Below are positions 12,201 through 27,200 of a DNA stretch of 64,000 bases, piece by piece. The stretch lies in assembly GCA_911728455.2 (NCBI GenBank), contig OU452219.1, forward strand, positions 13,978,397 to 14,042,396, read 5' to 3'. The notes beneath the pieces were generated by a model. That model had not been told where the DNA came from, searched no databases, and was given only the letters and a program-made list of their open reading frames with translations. Source of the DNA: Marthasterias glacialis. Taxonomy: Eukaryota; Echinodermata; Asteroidea; Forcipulatida; Asteriidae. The translations under genes were made by a program, and so were the position numbers. Position 1 is the stretch's first letter. Every line of letters begins with the position of its first letter.

Positions 12201-15200
12201 GCACCTGTATCATGCACTGCATGTTAGAATGTGCATGCATGTACTACGTAAATGTGTTCATGGTTAATCATAGTAGTTCCCCACATTTTTTTAAACTTAG
12301 TTATTTTTAATCAGTTGACCTATTTCACCTGATGTCATCGCAATAATCTTGGGTGCGCCATTTTGGAAGTCAGTGTCACTGTGTGTTATACAGTGTACAT
12401 GTAGTGCGCCTCTGAGGCAACGTGGCGTTTACAGGTATGCCTATTGACTCCCCCAAATGGTAGGCGTGGCACAGTCGTCGCTCGTGATGTGCGTGGAAGT
12501 GGACGATGAATTTGTTGTGCTTTATTTCAATGCATCTTATGTGCCTCTTTGCATACTACACGTATTTGGTCACAATCATTTGGTCACAAAAGAAGAGAAC
12601 GTTTTGATGTTGCATGGCCCGACTTTTGCCGAAAGTAAAGCACTTTTTTCTCTGAACGAATTTTGACAGATATGCTAATTTAAAAAAAAAACAAAAAAAA
12701 ACATACAAAAACTCTCGCATGCATCACGGACAACGTGGACATTGCACAGAACACATAACATGCAAAATTGTTTGCACATAATGACTAATGGACGTGAGAT
12801 AATGTCAGAATCTCGACAAGGATTCATTGTTAGTTTTTAATTAACTACCACTTATCGTAGGCTGATTTTGTCGTGTAATACCTTAAATGAAAGCTTATAA
12901 CTTTCCAAATCTATAAAAATAGCTATTGAAAATTTACACTTAAATTATCAGGTCAAATTGGCCCAAAACATGGTCCTACATGGTTGTACATGTAGCATCT
13001 TTAAGTAAAAGTTTGTGTGTTTCATGGTGCATTATTGGACACTGATTCCTGGCACAATTTTGCTTCTGATTATTTTTTATCAAACACTGTCTGCTGCTTT
13101 GGTAGTTGTATGTCCTTCATCTGATGAGAATGGCCTCTGTGGACCAAACTAACCAGAATTGCTTTTAAGAACCAGAAATTGTCTTTCCGACTTGATAGAA
13201 TGTGCTTCTCATTTTCCATTTCAGTACCCACATTTTCTCAAGAGGGATGGGAACAAATTACGCGTCATGCTGCAACGCCGGAAACGGTACAAGAACAGAA
13301 CCATCCTGGGGTACAAGACGCTGGCAGTTGGACTCATAAACATGTCAGAGGTTTGTCAGATGATTTGTCTTCAATAACCGAAATCCCTCATTAGTACTGC
13401 AGAGATAAACAACGTACAGTGGTAGAGACCACAAGCTGAGATCCAGTTACTATTTGCTCTCCTCTTCCTAAGACGCACTCTCCCCTTGGTTGCGGATTCA
13501 GAACCCCACTGCCAAACTAAAACATACTTGGCTGGCTTGGCAATGGGCAAGATGTGCATTGTACCAATGTCATCAGAATCCACAGTATTAGGTTTTGGTT
13601 TTCTCAGACATTTATTATGCATGTTGGTGTGTATTTTGGAGGATTCAAGTGGATTCAGTACATTCCTGAATGCTGTCATAAATTCCAAGGAGTGTCAAAT
13701 TGACACTGTCAATAGGTCATATTTTTGACAGCAAGAGGGCGCAATACTAATTCCATTTTGAAAGTACAAAAATATTTCAAAACATTAAAAATACAAATTT
13801 CCCAAGCAAATATCTTACATTAATTACATTTTAAAACTGTCAATTAAAAAAAATTCAAAAGTTAGATATTAACTGCTTTATTAGAGTCTAATTGATTCTG
13901 GTTTACCACACTATTTCTGTGATTTGACCCCCAGTCTATCCCCAAAGTCAAAAATAAGGCCTATTGATCTATAAAATGATACCAGAATGTGATTGTACAC
14001 AGATATGCACAGTTGCCCATGACCTTATTTTCAAGGTAGGTGAAACAGTTGACTGTACGAACATCTGGTAAAAACTTAGTACAAGTTCAAATTATTCAAA
14101 ATTCACTCAACAAATGTCGTCTCCTAATGGATGACTTTGGCAGTGGCTACGAGCGGAGCGCTGAAAATGTCTCATCTTCAATGTTGTCGGTGCAGCCAAC
14201 AGCCAAAGCCGTAGCCGTAGCTGTGGCTGTAGCTGTTTGATTTGGACAACGGCCTTGATGAGAGATCAGAGCGGCCATGAGTGAACGACGGCTTATGAGC
14301 ATGTGAGATCATTGTAGCAAACTTTCCCCAACAGCTTCAACTTGAGATTAATCCTTTTTTTCCAAACAGGCTGGTGACACTTGTAACCTAATACCATTTC
14401 TGAAGCTGTGTTACACGTACACTGTGCGTACTGATTTAATTTACAAGCAGTAATACACCCTTGGGAACTTGACCTTTAAGACATTAACAGAAGGAAAAAA
14501 AAAAAATGTTGGAAAATCCAAAGCACAGTAGTAGAGTATTATGTTGATGACCTGGCTTCAGAAAATATTTTCAGCAATATTTCCTAAGTTATTTTGTTGC
14601 TTTTGCAATAAACTGCGCGAGACTCAGTCCATTAGGTTTTAGTGGACTTACAAATTATTTGTTTTATCTACTGAGTAAATGTCACCATATGAGGCATGGC
14701 CTTGCTTATAACTAATTTACACACATCTGGACGTATGCGCACGAAGAGGTAGATAATAAGATGGAGTAATAAATGTACAAAGGAAGATCGTTTAAAAATA
14801 CGCTCAAAGACATCGCACAGCATTAGCAACAATCCATTTGTTGAAAAGTTGATGCGCTCATAGTTGCTATTTCCTGTTGAAACAGGATTGGGCTAACACT
14901 CCTTATTTCAGCCCTGCTCCCGCTAATTGCACTGCCTCCCGTCTTTTTAATGCAGTTTTTCCAGTCCATTTGAAAGGGGGTGGGGGTGCAGGGAGGACTG
15001 ATCAAAGTCAGCTTTTGCTGAACCTTTTTGTGCCAAGACGTTGTGCGTTCAAGACTGAAATATTTAAGGCAATGAGTGTACCAAGTATCAGTTTGTAAAT
15101 GGTACACTTGGCGGGTTTAATTTAAAAGAAAAAAGAAGAAGAAGGTTTTGTAGACTTTATCAAGAGCAACTTTTCCACATAAAAGTATGGTGGGCTGAAT

Positions 15201-18200
15201 AGTTGTTAGATTTTGACATCCCAATATGTTGTGCACCACTTTGCTATGTGTGTGTGTTCAGAATTGAAACAGTCGCTAGCATTGCTTTAAAACATTTTTT
15301 CCCCCCAAAGCATTTTTTTTTATCCACTCAGTGCAGTGCAGTGCAGCTCCACCCGTAATAGACCGATTGCGCGACCCGCGTCACGTGACCCCTTCTGGGT
15401 ATAAAATGTAAACACGCACGTAATCCTCCATAGGAAAGGGTGGTACGGTACACGATGATTAATGCATTTAGTTTATTCGATTGAGGCTTTTCTTGCTCGG
15501 AATCTGTGAAAGATATTCCAGAGTTTGTACCAAAGACCTTCAAGTGGCTGAATAAAGCCAGTAAGGCCAGTTCCAGCAAGTCTTGAAAATTGTAAAAGTA
15601 CCGTACAAATGTGCACGATGAGTAAAGCGCACGACGGAACGTTAGGCCAGACGACCGCGATCACCACACACTTTTCAAGACAAAAATTTGAAAGTTTTGA
15701 AGCTGAAATCCTCCAAAGAAATTGCTTTCCAAAACTGTGTGATTCCTTTGCCTATTTGAAATTCTGCAATGCTAGGTATTAATGCGCACTTTTCCAATGT
15801 TGTTTATCCTTTTTTTACACTGATTTAGGCCAACATTACAAACAAAATAACAGACGGGTGGCTACATAATAGTCGTCCGACGCCGGTAGTGCATGGCTGA
15901 ATAAACCTCTTTTTAGAAGAATTCTGTTAAATTATGAAACAGAGATGTGATTTAAATTAATGCCACAACATACTACTTTAAATAAAAGGGGCTGATTAAC
16001 TAATTCATCACTTAACGAAAGTAAAATCGACTGTTTTCGTACTCACTCTGTGTCACTGCCTATGCTTTTACACGTATTTTTTCATCAGCTGTATGACGTC
16101 ATACCCAATAGGAGGTCACGTGACCGCATGTAAACATTGTCGCGCCATCGGTCTATTGTATGGTGTAATTCAGTATTTATAATGAGCATTTGGTAAGATT
16201 TGTATTTAGTGTTTTATTTGAAGGACGTTTTAAAAATAAATTGCCCCCGTTCATACTTTACGACATCATGACATTAATTAAGGTTTTGTCATGGCAACAA
16301 GAGTCCTTTACCTTTGCAGATCTCGCCAGACACTATTAACTTTGCGTATTTGTACCGTGCTGTCATCTATCAAATTCAATATGGAGTCCCTTTTTTATTA
16401 TTAATAAAGGCACCATACAGGATTGGTAAGGATAAAAAACATTGTTTAGTTTTAGTCTGACAGCTTACAAAGTTACTACTATAACCAATTTTTTCTGAAA
16501 TATTTTCCTCTGAAATGCTGTCATATTCAAGAAAAATATATTTGAAACCTTAATAAAAAACCAAAAAAAAACCCCAAAACGCACCAGCTGATTTTGGTTG
16601 TAAACAATCAAAATTAATGACAATGTGTTTACATGCAGAAACGTAGGCACGGTTTTTCACTATTTTCTCCTGACTCGGACGAGGGATTGAGAGACCGAGT
16701 TTTCACAGGCTTGTTTTTATCATGTATGTATTGAATCAGACAAAGTAAGAACACTGCACTGTCAAGCTTTACCAAGTCTGTAAAGTGCCTTTAATACATG
16801 TATTTACTGAGCTGAGTGACACTTTGTGTAGCAGCACCGTGGCTTATTTGCAAGGCTTGTCAAGTCATGTTTGATCTTCCCTTATTGATTTTAAAATTGG
16901 GGGTGGGGGAGGGGGGGGGGGGGCAAGAAAAATGTTAATGTTATGAGCCTGTCGGCAGATCTCTTATATTGTTATTGTTATTATTAGAAACCACAGTTTA
17001 ATTAAAAAAGGGGTTGGATTAAAAACATGTTAGTAACAGTTACCATGGGAACTTGGTTCATGTATACATGAACCAAGTTCTGCTTTCCCATCCAAGAACT
17101 ACATTTTAGTAATAATAATAATAAAAACCATGCTTATATAGCGCATATCACCGTGAGGTCCCTATGCGCTGTAAAGGGGAAATCAACAGTTGTACAAAGT
17201 GGAAAGATATTTTTTCAGCCGGGCTTTGAACTGTTCTGATGGCTAGGCCTGTTTAACAACCTCTGGAAGTAGTTTGAGAAATGCATACAGATGACCCTTT
17301 AGTTTACGCACCATGCCCAAACATGGCTATATTGCTGATTTTTTAGTTCAGTATAATTATTCCCAAATGAAATGTTCCTCGTTCACAATACATTCAAGTA
17401 GCTTGGATTTTATGAACCAGTCTACCCACAGACTGTTATCACTCCATCGGACGACATACTCATTGAACAGTGTAACTGTGAATGTTTGTGGGCAGATGGG
17501 ACTAGATTGAACACTGTATATATGGCCGCTCTGGTAAGGAAGATACAAGCTGTGTGTGACAGAATTTTTTTCATAATCTATCAACTTTTATTTCATTTTT
17601 GTTTTTGTTTCTTGAGAGGGGGGGGGGAATGTCTTGCACCCCCTCTCCCCACGGTGCTTCCATGGAAGTATGAAAATGGAGCACCACATTACATGCAGCT
17701 ACTCTTTATACGGTTAACTGCCAATGACATTCATAATTGTCTCCTAGGTGGCCTGTATTAGCATTAACTCCCGCCCTCCAAAAAATATGACATTCAAGAT
17801 AGTATACCCTATTAAAAGATCAAGACGATGTTGTTTCAGATAGAAATGTGTGACGTGTGAGGGGGAATTAAATGAGGGCATCAATTTTCAGTCTGTTATT
17901 ATGTTTGACAGATCGAGATGCAGTCAAATTATAAACATAAAAAAAACAGAAACTGCAGGAAAAAGCTGATTCCACAAACTGGATAAGAATAGACATGTTT
18001 TGAAGACAGCGAAGGAGAGGGATGTGCATATTATACATGTTTTTTTTTTCGTTCGTTTTTTTTTTTTCTCCCTTAATATTCCTTTCCGATTTTTGGTTTA
18101 TACTTGTTCAACTTTTCATAAGATTTAAATGGATGCATTTATATGCCTTGTACACTTGTGTGTTTTTTGGAATTTTTGGCCGAATAAATAATAGTAAATT

Positions 18201-21200
18201 GTGTGCGCAGAATTTTCTGCTTAGTTAAAAGACCAAGTTTTGCCCACTATTAAGCCATGAAATCAAGCCCAATTTTCTTCAGACGTTTCTTTCTTCAGGC
18301 CTGGAATTTATCTTTGAGAGGGCAAGGGCCATTTTGGTTTTGCAAAGGGCACTTGCATTAGAAAATCTTAAAGTCTATGGGAAACTTTTGCAGGGGCACC
18401 AAGGCCAAGACCGGGGCAACCGTGTAATTCCGTGTACACCAACCACGCCATAATGATTGCTTGATTTAAAAATTTAGATCCCATCTCCTGTTTTTTTTTT
18501 CCCGTCATCCGTAGGTGCTGCAACAATCCAAAGACAATGAGCTGAGCTTGTATGGTAAAGATCACGAGATGGATCGGGTTGCCCATGTCACTGTCCTCGG
18601 TCTCTCCAGCCAGCCGGTCGACCAGTTCAAGAGAGGCATAGGTAAGGCTTTTAAGGGAAATGAGCAAGTCCCATAAAGTTTCTTGGAGTCGTAGTTCTTT
18701 GAATCAGATTTTGGAGGATCATCATGAGGGCTGCAGGGAGTATTTAGGGGATCAGCAATACCTGGTTTTACCTCAGCTTAATGGAGTCAGTCCAAACCAG
18801 ATTAACAGAGTAACAGAGTGTCTATTTGAATAATATTTGTCCAGTTAACTACAAATTACACACCACACTGAAACGGACATTTTTCCTTCAGTGACTCGGT
18901 TTTGCAGACCGTTACTTCATGTGTGCTAATTCATATTCCGCAGTTTCTATTTCTAAATCGTTCCTTCATTGCTAGTCAACCCGCAGCACAAGAAGGAGCT
19001 TGTGGCATCCATTCCATCCTGAATATTTTGCCGCATACATGAATAGTATCTTTTTTTTCCCCATGAATAGTCAATTTCATTTCCGTGTGAGTAGTGAGTT
19101 TGTTGACCATCCACTATGTGGCGGTATGGCTTGCCATAGAGTCTGAGTGCACTGGTTCTGGGTGAGCCAATAACTAAATTACATTTCAATATGCTGTCCA
19201 TTATGTTGTTATTACAGAAATAATGAAAGGCTTGTTTTTTTTTTTGCTGACAATATGCGTACATCCGTAGGCTCATTGTGTTGATTCAAAACAATCCCCA
19301 TGGTTTGTAAATATCATTTGGTCCTAGTTATTCAGTATTTTTAATTTTGGGTTTAAATCACTCCCTTGACCAATTTCATAGAGCTGCTCATTAAGCTGAA
19401 AACATTGCTTGACAAATTTGTGCTAAGCAAAGATGAGCAGGATACCAGTCAAAATGTTACATGGCATATTGGCTGGGAACCTAAATCTGGTAAGCATAAT
19501 GAAAACAAAAAATGTTTTATTTTGCTTAGCTACTTTTTGTGCTAAAGCAGCTTTGTATATAATTGTGCCCGGGGCTCATTTTCATAGAACTGCTTAAGCA
19601 GAAAATTGTTGCTTCAAGAATGCCCTGCTTAGCAAAACTAAGCATGATACCAGTCACTGCAGATACATGTGAAATGCTATTTTGGCTGGTCACCTTATTC
19701 GGGTCAGCAAAAGTTTGTTGTGCTTAGCTAATTGTTGTGCCTGTGCGGCTCTACATCCTTGATGCAATAAGGCCTCGAGTGCGAGGTTTAAATTATAATA
19801 ATAACCCTGCCGCTCCTCTTTAGATTTCAATTGAAACTAACACATTTCTGAAAAGGGAACAACCAAAGGGTTAGACAATCAGATATAATGATATTTTGTT
19901 AGGAGTATGAATGAAATAACTTGGGTGGCATTAGTCGTTTGTGGTTGACACACAATACAAGACAGTACATGTACTGAACAGTTGTACACAAGATGCTTTG
20001 AGGTTTTCAACAACACCTCCACCTACTCTTTAACATCTAGCACCCTAGGGCAGCCACTAGCTAGCTCATGACAGGATCAAGCAAAGCCCCTGAAACAGTC
20101 AGGCGTTTTGAGATTTAAAAAAAAAAAACAAAAAAAAAAAAACACCCAGCTAATGGTCACAAATTAAATCTTCTACATATGTGTTGCTGGTAAACATGAG
20201 TATTTTTTTCCCTTCTCCCTCAGTGGGGTACAAGAGACGAGGCGTTGTACATCAAGGATGAGGGAAATCTAATAACAGAAAGATCTTTGAAGTCTAGAAT
20301 TACTAAGCGCAGGTGTAATATCATCGTCATATACTGCCGCAGTGTTAGTAATCTAAAACTTACTGCAGTAGCAACTTTCGGCTATGTAATGTCAACAGTT
20401 ATCTCAACTTGGACATTTTCTGATCTTTATTTGTAATGTGAGGTGCTTGTTGCTTTTGAGAAATTGATCAAGTTGGCGAAAATTGTCGGTATCTTTTTTG
20501 AAATTTGTGAAAATAACTTTTGTTTGAATATTGCATGTCAAGTTCTTGTATCAATTTTCATTTTTTTCAAATTTCATCTAACGTGTATTTTTGTAATTTC
20601 AATATCATTAGAGAATATACATACGTGTACAAGTACACATACTTTCTGTAACTGTAAATGCAGAACTATGCGGTGACCAGAGCCATGACATTAGGCCCTG
20701 GGTCCAATTTCATACAACTGCTTAAGCACAAAAAGTAGCTAAGCACAAACAAAATGATGGAATAAGGTCACCAGCCAAAATAGCATGTCACATGTACAAT
20801 CTGTGACTGGTATCCTGCTTTTTTGCTTAGCAGTAAACTTTTAAGCACTATTTTCTGCTCAAGCAGCTCTATGAAATTGGGCCCTGATGTCATCACCCAC
20901 GATAGATCTTGGTTGCCTGGTGTGTTTCTGTGCAGTACACATTTTAGGCAATGCTCACACGGTTTAACTCTCTCGAATTAAACATTTTTTAGACAGTTTG
21001 ACTAAGAAACAATGACAGACCATGGTCAGACTGTAGCTGCGGGTGACACCATTGCTAGGGGTTTCCATAGAGAATTTAACCACTATTTTCTTGCTGCTGA
21101 ATGTTCAAAACATTTTACTATTTGTAACACATTTCTTTAGTATTTGTAACACATTTCTTTTTCTGGAAACCAGGAGGGAATTTCATGTTTCCTGTGGATG

Positions 21201-24200
21201 CTTGTTGTTCAGTACGAAAAGCTGCCCTGAAGTGCAACACTGGGATAACACATAACTGAAATTTCTTACATGGATCATATATTTCCCGTTGTAAAAAACA
21301 AAGGGGAATTAATGGTATGAAATGCGTCATGTTGGTTACTTTTTAAAGATAGTCACCCCTAACACCGAAGCACAAAACAACCAGTGCATAGCTGTCCCTA
21401 CAATCCTGTGCGGAAATGTCATGATAAACATCCCCCCTTTGCACTGTGATCCCCCTGGAAGCTTACTGGGACTTTAGCCGTAGGCGCAGTGTTAAAATCT
21501 TAGCTGGAGTGACATTTTGGTAATACCCTTGTGAGCCGTGATGCAGAAGGAGTCTGTTGCACGGACTTGGTCATGGTTGCTGGTCAAAAAACATTTGTCG
21601 GAGTGTGAACATTTGGCAAAGTCTGGAAATCCAAGATGGGGTGCACATTTACATTAGAACACAGGTGTTAGGGAACTTTTGTCCGTTTGCTTTTTGTTTT
21701 GTTGGAAAATTTCCTTTATTGTTTTAAGGGGAAGGTACATCATTGGTTTTAGGAAGAGGAAAGTCATTACCATATTTTTGTTTAAAAAAACAAAAAAACA
21801 AAAAACAGCAAAAAACATGCAACAAACATTTGTAGTTTCATTGAGTTCCATTATTATAATGAGAACAACTAAAAATAGTTCATGGCTTTTCAGGGATTTC
21901 GTGCAAGGTCTTATTGGCTTCGATTGTGACAATCCAAATAAGCAACAATTATTTTGGGGATCTTCAAATGCTTTGTTCTTTAACTTAGACAAGTATTTCA
22001 GATATTCAGGACTGCTTTTTTCGCCAGGGGGTGCTGGGTTTTTTCGGACAATTTGGCAAGTGCAAAATAATGTGTATTCAACATTTTGTGTTTGAATGTG
22101 TCGTAATTTTTTTCTGGGTTTTCTTATAAGATAAGAATTATTTTTTTATGATAGAACGTGCATTTATAGGTTTAAAAAGTAGGATGCAACACTCACAGCA
22201 CCACCCCATTTCTCCAGGTCTGTATATTTCTCTAGGGGATTGGTACTGGCGTGAAATTTAAAACTAATCAGTTTATTTTTGGATGCTTACCAATCCTGTA
22301 CTTTGTCTTAACCGACAAAAGATGCTCAAATTTTTCGGAAAACCACGGAGAAGGGTAAATGTACGCATGTTATACATACAGTATGAAGTGTGTTCATTGC
22401 ATGATACATCTCTTCCCATGCAACGAAAAAGATGTGAAAACTTGTACATTTGTACATTCATTATGTATCCAATCAGATTCAATTCTGTTTTGTTTTTTAT
22501 GTCAGCATTTCAGAATTTATAAGTGTTTGTTTTCTGAACCTTTAGTACATATGATGCGCCAACATTGTTGAATTTATCAGTTACTCTTTAGTTTTGATAC
22601 CAAGCCAATAAACTCTCTGACTGAAAATTTGTATAATCTTCAGCTGCAAATGTCAATTTCTGGAAAGAGCAATACATCATCAGCTGTATCTTGTTAAAAA
22701 AAACACCAACTTATTTTTGAAATGTTTCGAGAAGATATACTTTGGATTTTGTTTTCTTTTTTCTTTTATACCCTCTGAATCAAAAGTGTTTCATACAGAA
22801 AAATCTGTTGTCAGTAGTATTACATGTAGTATAATACTTTGGATGTGATATTCATATCATGGCCTTGTTGAAGTCGCAGCGAAATGTGTGTTGATTCACA
22901 AATGGATTTGTCACTTTTGGACTTCCAACAAGTCTGTGACTAATCTCAAAGTGATGTTTAGTGATGGTCCCTGATTGCATTATGTAATCTCAATCCATCG
23001 AATCACTGTTGGCAATCCTATCGATTTGACTCATTTTCTGTATTTGTAACTTTTCATCTTTATTTATTTTTTTTTGTATAGATCGGTCACCGGATATTGA
23101 CAATGAATCAGAAGATGAAGAAGAGTCATACTCATCTGATCAGGAGAACAGCGATAGTGGAGAAAACCTCCCTGAAACCCAGGTACATGTAGGTTCAAAT
23201 TCCCTCCCCGCCCTTCGTCCCCCAAGGCATGTGATTTCTCAGGAATTTTCCTGATTTCAGGATTTTTCTCAAGACCTCCTTGAGCCTTTCAAACTTCTTG
23301 ACAGAAGTAAAGCAACCACCAGAGGGAGAAAGAAATAGTCAACATCGTGTCCAAACATGTAGTTTTGAAATTTGTGGTGATGAACAGAGTCTGTAACCCT
23401 CCTGAATTTAAATATCTGAGAGGTTCCACGTCTAGAATTAGAGGGAACACGGGTCTGGGAGCCATTTTTCAGGATTTTTCACATTTGTCAAATCTCATCC
23501 CTGCATCCCCTCCCAAGGCATTTCACAGGGACTTAAGAATTAACCGTATAAATTTATAGAAACATTACCATAAATTATCAAATAGACTACCGCATCTTTA
23601 AGTCCAAACTACATCATTTACTGACTGAATTCCACAAGTATCATGGTTAGAAGTGAGCCTTCCTCGGCGCTATTTTGACAACAGTTTCCGTGGGAATATT
23701 CAAGCCTCGGAATTCTCGCTGCAAGTTGTTTTGTCACTCGATACGCACTACCGGTTGGGTTGCCACAAAAAAACACCCTCAAATTGTCGTATATATAAGT
23801 CTCCTGCAGTTGGACTGGCATCACGCGTGCCTTGTTACTTACGATTTCCCTTCGTTAATAAATTTCTCGGCGTATACGAAAATAAAAGTTGAATATTTGA
23901 AGGAATTCTTATTGCTGTGGGTGTGACATATTTGTTGTCAATGTGATGATTACTACAATCAGTTGACCTGGGGTTCTTCCAAGGAGAAGCTGCTGGGGGA
24001 TCCAGGGTTTCCATTCTGGAAGCTCACCATACCACATCATACATGCAATGGCGTAAAATTAGGTATAATGCATATTTTTTTATTAGATTTTTATTAAACT
24101 ATTAATTTATATTTAGATGTTTCATTGTTAAATCCCAATAATTTTACATGTATTATTCTCTTTTTCTAGGTGTGTCAATTTTTTTTTTTTTTTTCCAATC

Positions 24201-27200
24201 AGGACCAACAAGAAGCCAATATAGGCATCCATATTACATCTGAACTTATGCAAATAGTTGTGTTACACTGGCTTGTGCTCCGGGGAAAAACTTGTGATAT
24301 TTTTAGGGCAAATTATGATAGCCTCAATGCAAGAATGATGTTGTTTTGGAATGTTGAAAATTGATATGCATCTTTTTGTCTCTGATTAACCATTCCTCTT
24401 TAACAGAGAGTTGAACATTTCATTATTATTATTATTTTTTTTTTAAACTTAGAGTTTGTGCCTCTTAACCTAGTAGATTCACCATTTAAGATTGTCCACA
24501 TTTCACATAATACTCGTGGGTAATCATGAGCAGGAATAAAGGCCGGTTTGTAGTCGGTCACGCAATGGTAGCACGACTGAAAACTTAAATGCTCGCATGA
24601 CGTGCAATCATTGAGAAACATTTTTTTTATAGTTATCGCTGAAGACACTAGCGGTCATCAGCATTTGACAATCATGATCGTGCGATCAACTATAAACCGG
24701 CCTCATTACGCGGCATGTAACTCGTTGCGCGGCATGTGTAGTAGCAATTTATCCTTATTTTAAGTAGGCACTGGCATGCATTGGCAGCAAACTGTATATC
24801 TGCCTTTAACTTGGTCAACACTTGAATTGCCAACTCTGGCAAACTCACAGGAAAATAGTTATATCTGCTATTGGTTAAACTGGACAGCCCCAGGGTTAGC
24901 ATGCTGAGTGTTCATGGATCCCCCAGGAAAATTGCACCAAGTATGAAACAAACATGGGGTGGCAATGGGGTTAGAATTCCTCAGGAGATTTTTAGTTCCT
25001 GGGAATTGGCTGTGTAATGTTACAAGGGTTAAAAGTGTTTCAAAAGTACTTATGTTTAAAGCTTCTGTCTTTTTTTGTATAGTATGAGGTTTAAATTCTC
25101 AAGACAAGATAATACAAGATAAGGCATACAAAAACATACAGTGCATAATGTAACTCTTAAAAGTTGTTTATGTAAAAAAAAATACTTCAGTGAAAATTTT
25201 GGTAGGCTAATTTAATAGAGAGGCTTTTTGACCAACCAAACATTTATACTCTCTTCCAAAAAAAACCCACCCCAAAACCCAGACAAAAAAAACAGTGTTG
25301 CATCAACTGTAACAGAGCTTATAAATATATACAGACTGATAACTGTATGGATATATCTTAAGAAAGGAAATTAGGCTGTACATGCCACACGTCCCATGTT
25401 AGTATTACAGTACGGGGTAACACCTCTGTTGTTAAGCCGTGAAGAGGAACTCCGTAAAACTGTCCCAGTCTTCACACATCGGGGACACCTCATCCTCTAG
25501 CTGTGTGGATGCACCTCGGCAGTTTGCATTCATTATTGACAACTCTGATTTAAGTGTGGGCCACAGAGACCAGAGACGTACGTGGACACTGGGTTGCAGT
25601 AGTTGTGACATGCATTTACACTGGTTGTACATGTAATACTCCACATGTATACATGCGTAGTAAGTGATTGTGTGTCAGTCCTTCTCTGGTAGATCATTGG
25701 CTTTTGGAAGATATTCTTTGGTCCAAATCCATATTTGTTAAAAAAAAATTTTTTTTTTTTAAAAATACATGGGATGGGTGGTCTCAGTGGATCAAGTCGC
25801 ATCTTTGAGTGAAAAAACCCCTATGGAAGTACGTGTATACTGGGTCATACTCATAGAGTTATATATAAGAACTAGAGGGCGTACAAAACCATGCGACATG
25901 GCCCAACAAGAAGCATTTTTTTACCATTGAGAAAATGGCGCTGACCAATCATATTACACTGGTCACTCACCAGTTTACACAGCAAACATTTTCTAAGTGG
26001 ACATTCATATGCAATTGACCCATAGGGATTTTCACCCATGGTGGGTCAGCGGAGTTTCGTGCATGACATCGCGAGTGCTCCCTCTAGTTCTTATTATATA
26101 ACTCTATGGTCATAATTTATGGAAATGCTTCAGTAAAACGTAAATCCCTTACAGACTCGGCAGTTTGTCTAGCGTGTGGCCCAGTTCCTCCAGTATCCTC
26201 TTCTCCTATGCCACACCGCACCAAATTGTGTGGACTTCGAAAATGTTGAAATGCCTGATCCAGTGATAAGCACTTGTTGCCTACCGGCCCCAGTCCTTCT
26301 AAATCCTTCACTGTGGCAAGTGGATGTACATGTAGAAAGATTTGGGACTGGGGAGTTCAGCCACCATTGGTACTACATGAAGGGAAAAACAATGTGCGTT
26401 TGTTTTTTATCGACATGACAGAAGTTTGAATAGATCATGAAAACGTTGTGGTACCTGCTGCTAAAACAAAGGATTCGATTGGCCTTTAGCTACCGGGCAA
26501 ATTGGTTGTCTAGGTGGTACAAATTGTAAGATATTAGGTACCATTTTCATGGCGCTGGTTACCGAAGAATTCTGCGCCTACGTCGGCCCTGTAAAGCTTG
26601 TACTCCTATGGGCCGTGGTAAGGCGTATGCGCTGAATTCCACGGTAAGCAGAGCCGTGAAATTGGGCCCTGCTCTAATGGCAAAGGCCGTGGGTTTAAAT
26701 CCCACCCAAGTATCCCACCCAATATGCCTGTGGATTATTTTCACAGAACTCTGGAAAGTTTTGAGAATACAGTGCTGAACACACATCAGTGTATGGTTAA
26801 AGAACAAATAATATCACAGAAGTTGCTTTGCTTCGTGGTTTTCAAAAACAATAAAATTTGGATTGGCTACGTATTACTTGTACCCGTACATTGATATACT
26901 ATATACGCCTAAGTGTACATGGACCGATATCACAATGGACCTTTACTGCGATCAATCTCAATTGCTAAGCAAAGTGTGATGTCACAAAACAAATCACAAT
27001 TGCAATATTGACATCCCGTCTCAAGATGAATCTTAGCGCTTTGTGAAATCAAGTCCGTGACATGCAGGTGTAAAATTTCATTCAGCAATAAGACTGGACA
27101 TGTTTTGGTGCACACTGATTGCTAACATTGAGCAGCAAATGATGAATTTTGAGTTGCAACTGATACATGTAGGCCTACATTTTGTGTAGCATTTTGTTAT

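Larger units (their letters stand above)
6246..13224 (+). other. Intron between exons 1 and 2 (about 7 kb)
   Basis: Largest intron region together with the one before exon 5. It is occupied by repeats: SINE-3 remnant (6360-6560), MITE-A end (6640-6785), family-D element (7196-7360), a foldback MITE (7799-7939), a TTAAGCA-family MITE (7978-8177), a LINE-tail-like fragment (8245-8510), a full SINE-1 with a nested MITE (9433-9976), an 11.1-11.4 kb dispersed repeat and a second MITE-A copy (12303-12480). No additional PACS coding sequence is needed or seen, because exon 1 joins exon 2 directly as in vertebrate PACS. Confidence 0.75.
18642..23081 (+). other. Intron between exons 3 and 4
   Basis: 4.4 kb. 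Contains three MITE-B copies (19373-19568, 19572-19757, 20699-20884) and repeat F (21717-22311). No PACS exon is missing between the flanking exons (phase 1 to phase 1). The remaining sequence is AT-rich and unremarkable. Confidence 0.75.

Noticed and set aside
14040..14240. Frame ending in an Ala-Val run
   Set aside because: Produced by GCCGTAGC/GCTGTGGC units of a repeat related to the MITE at 7799-7939.
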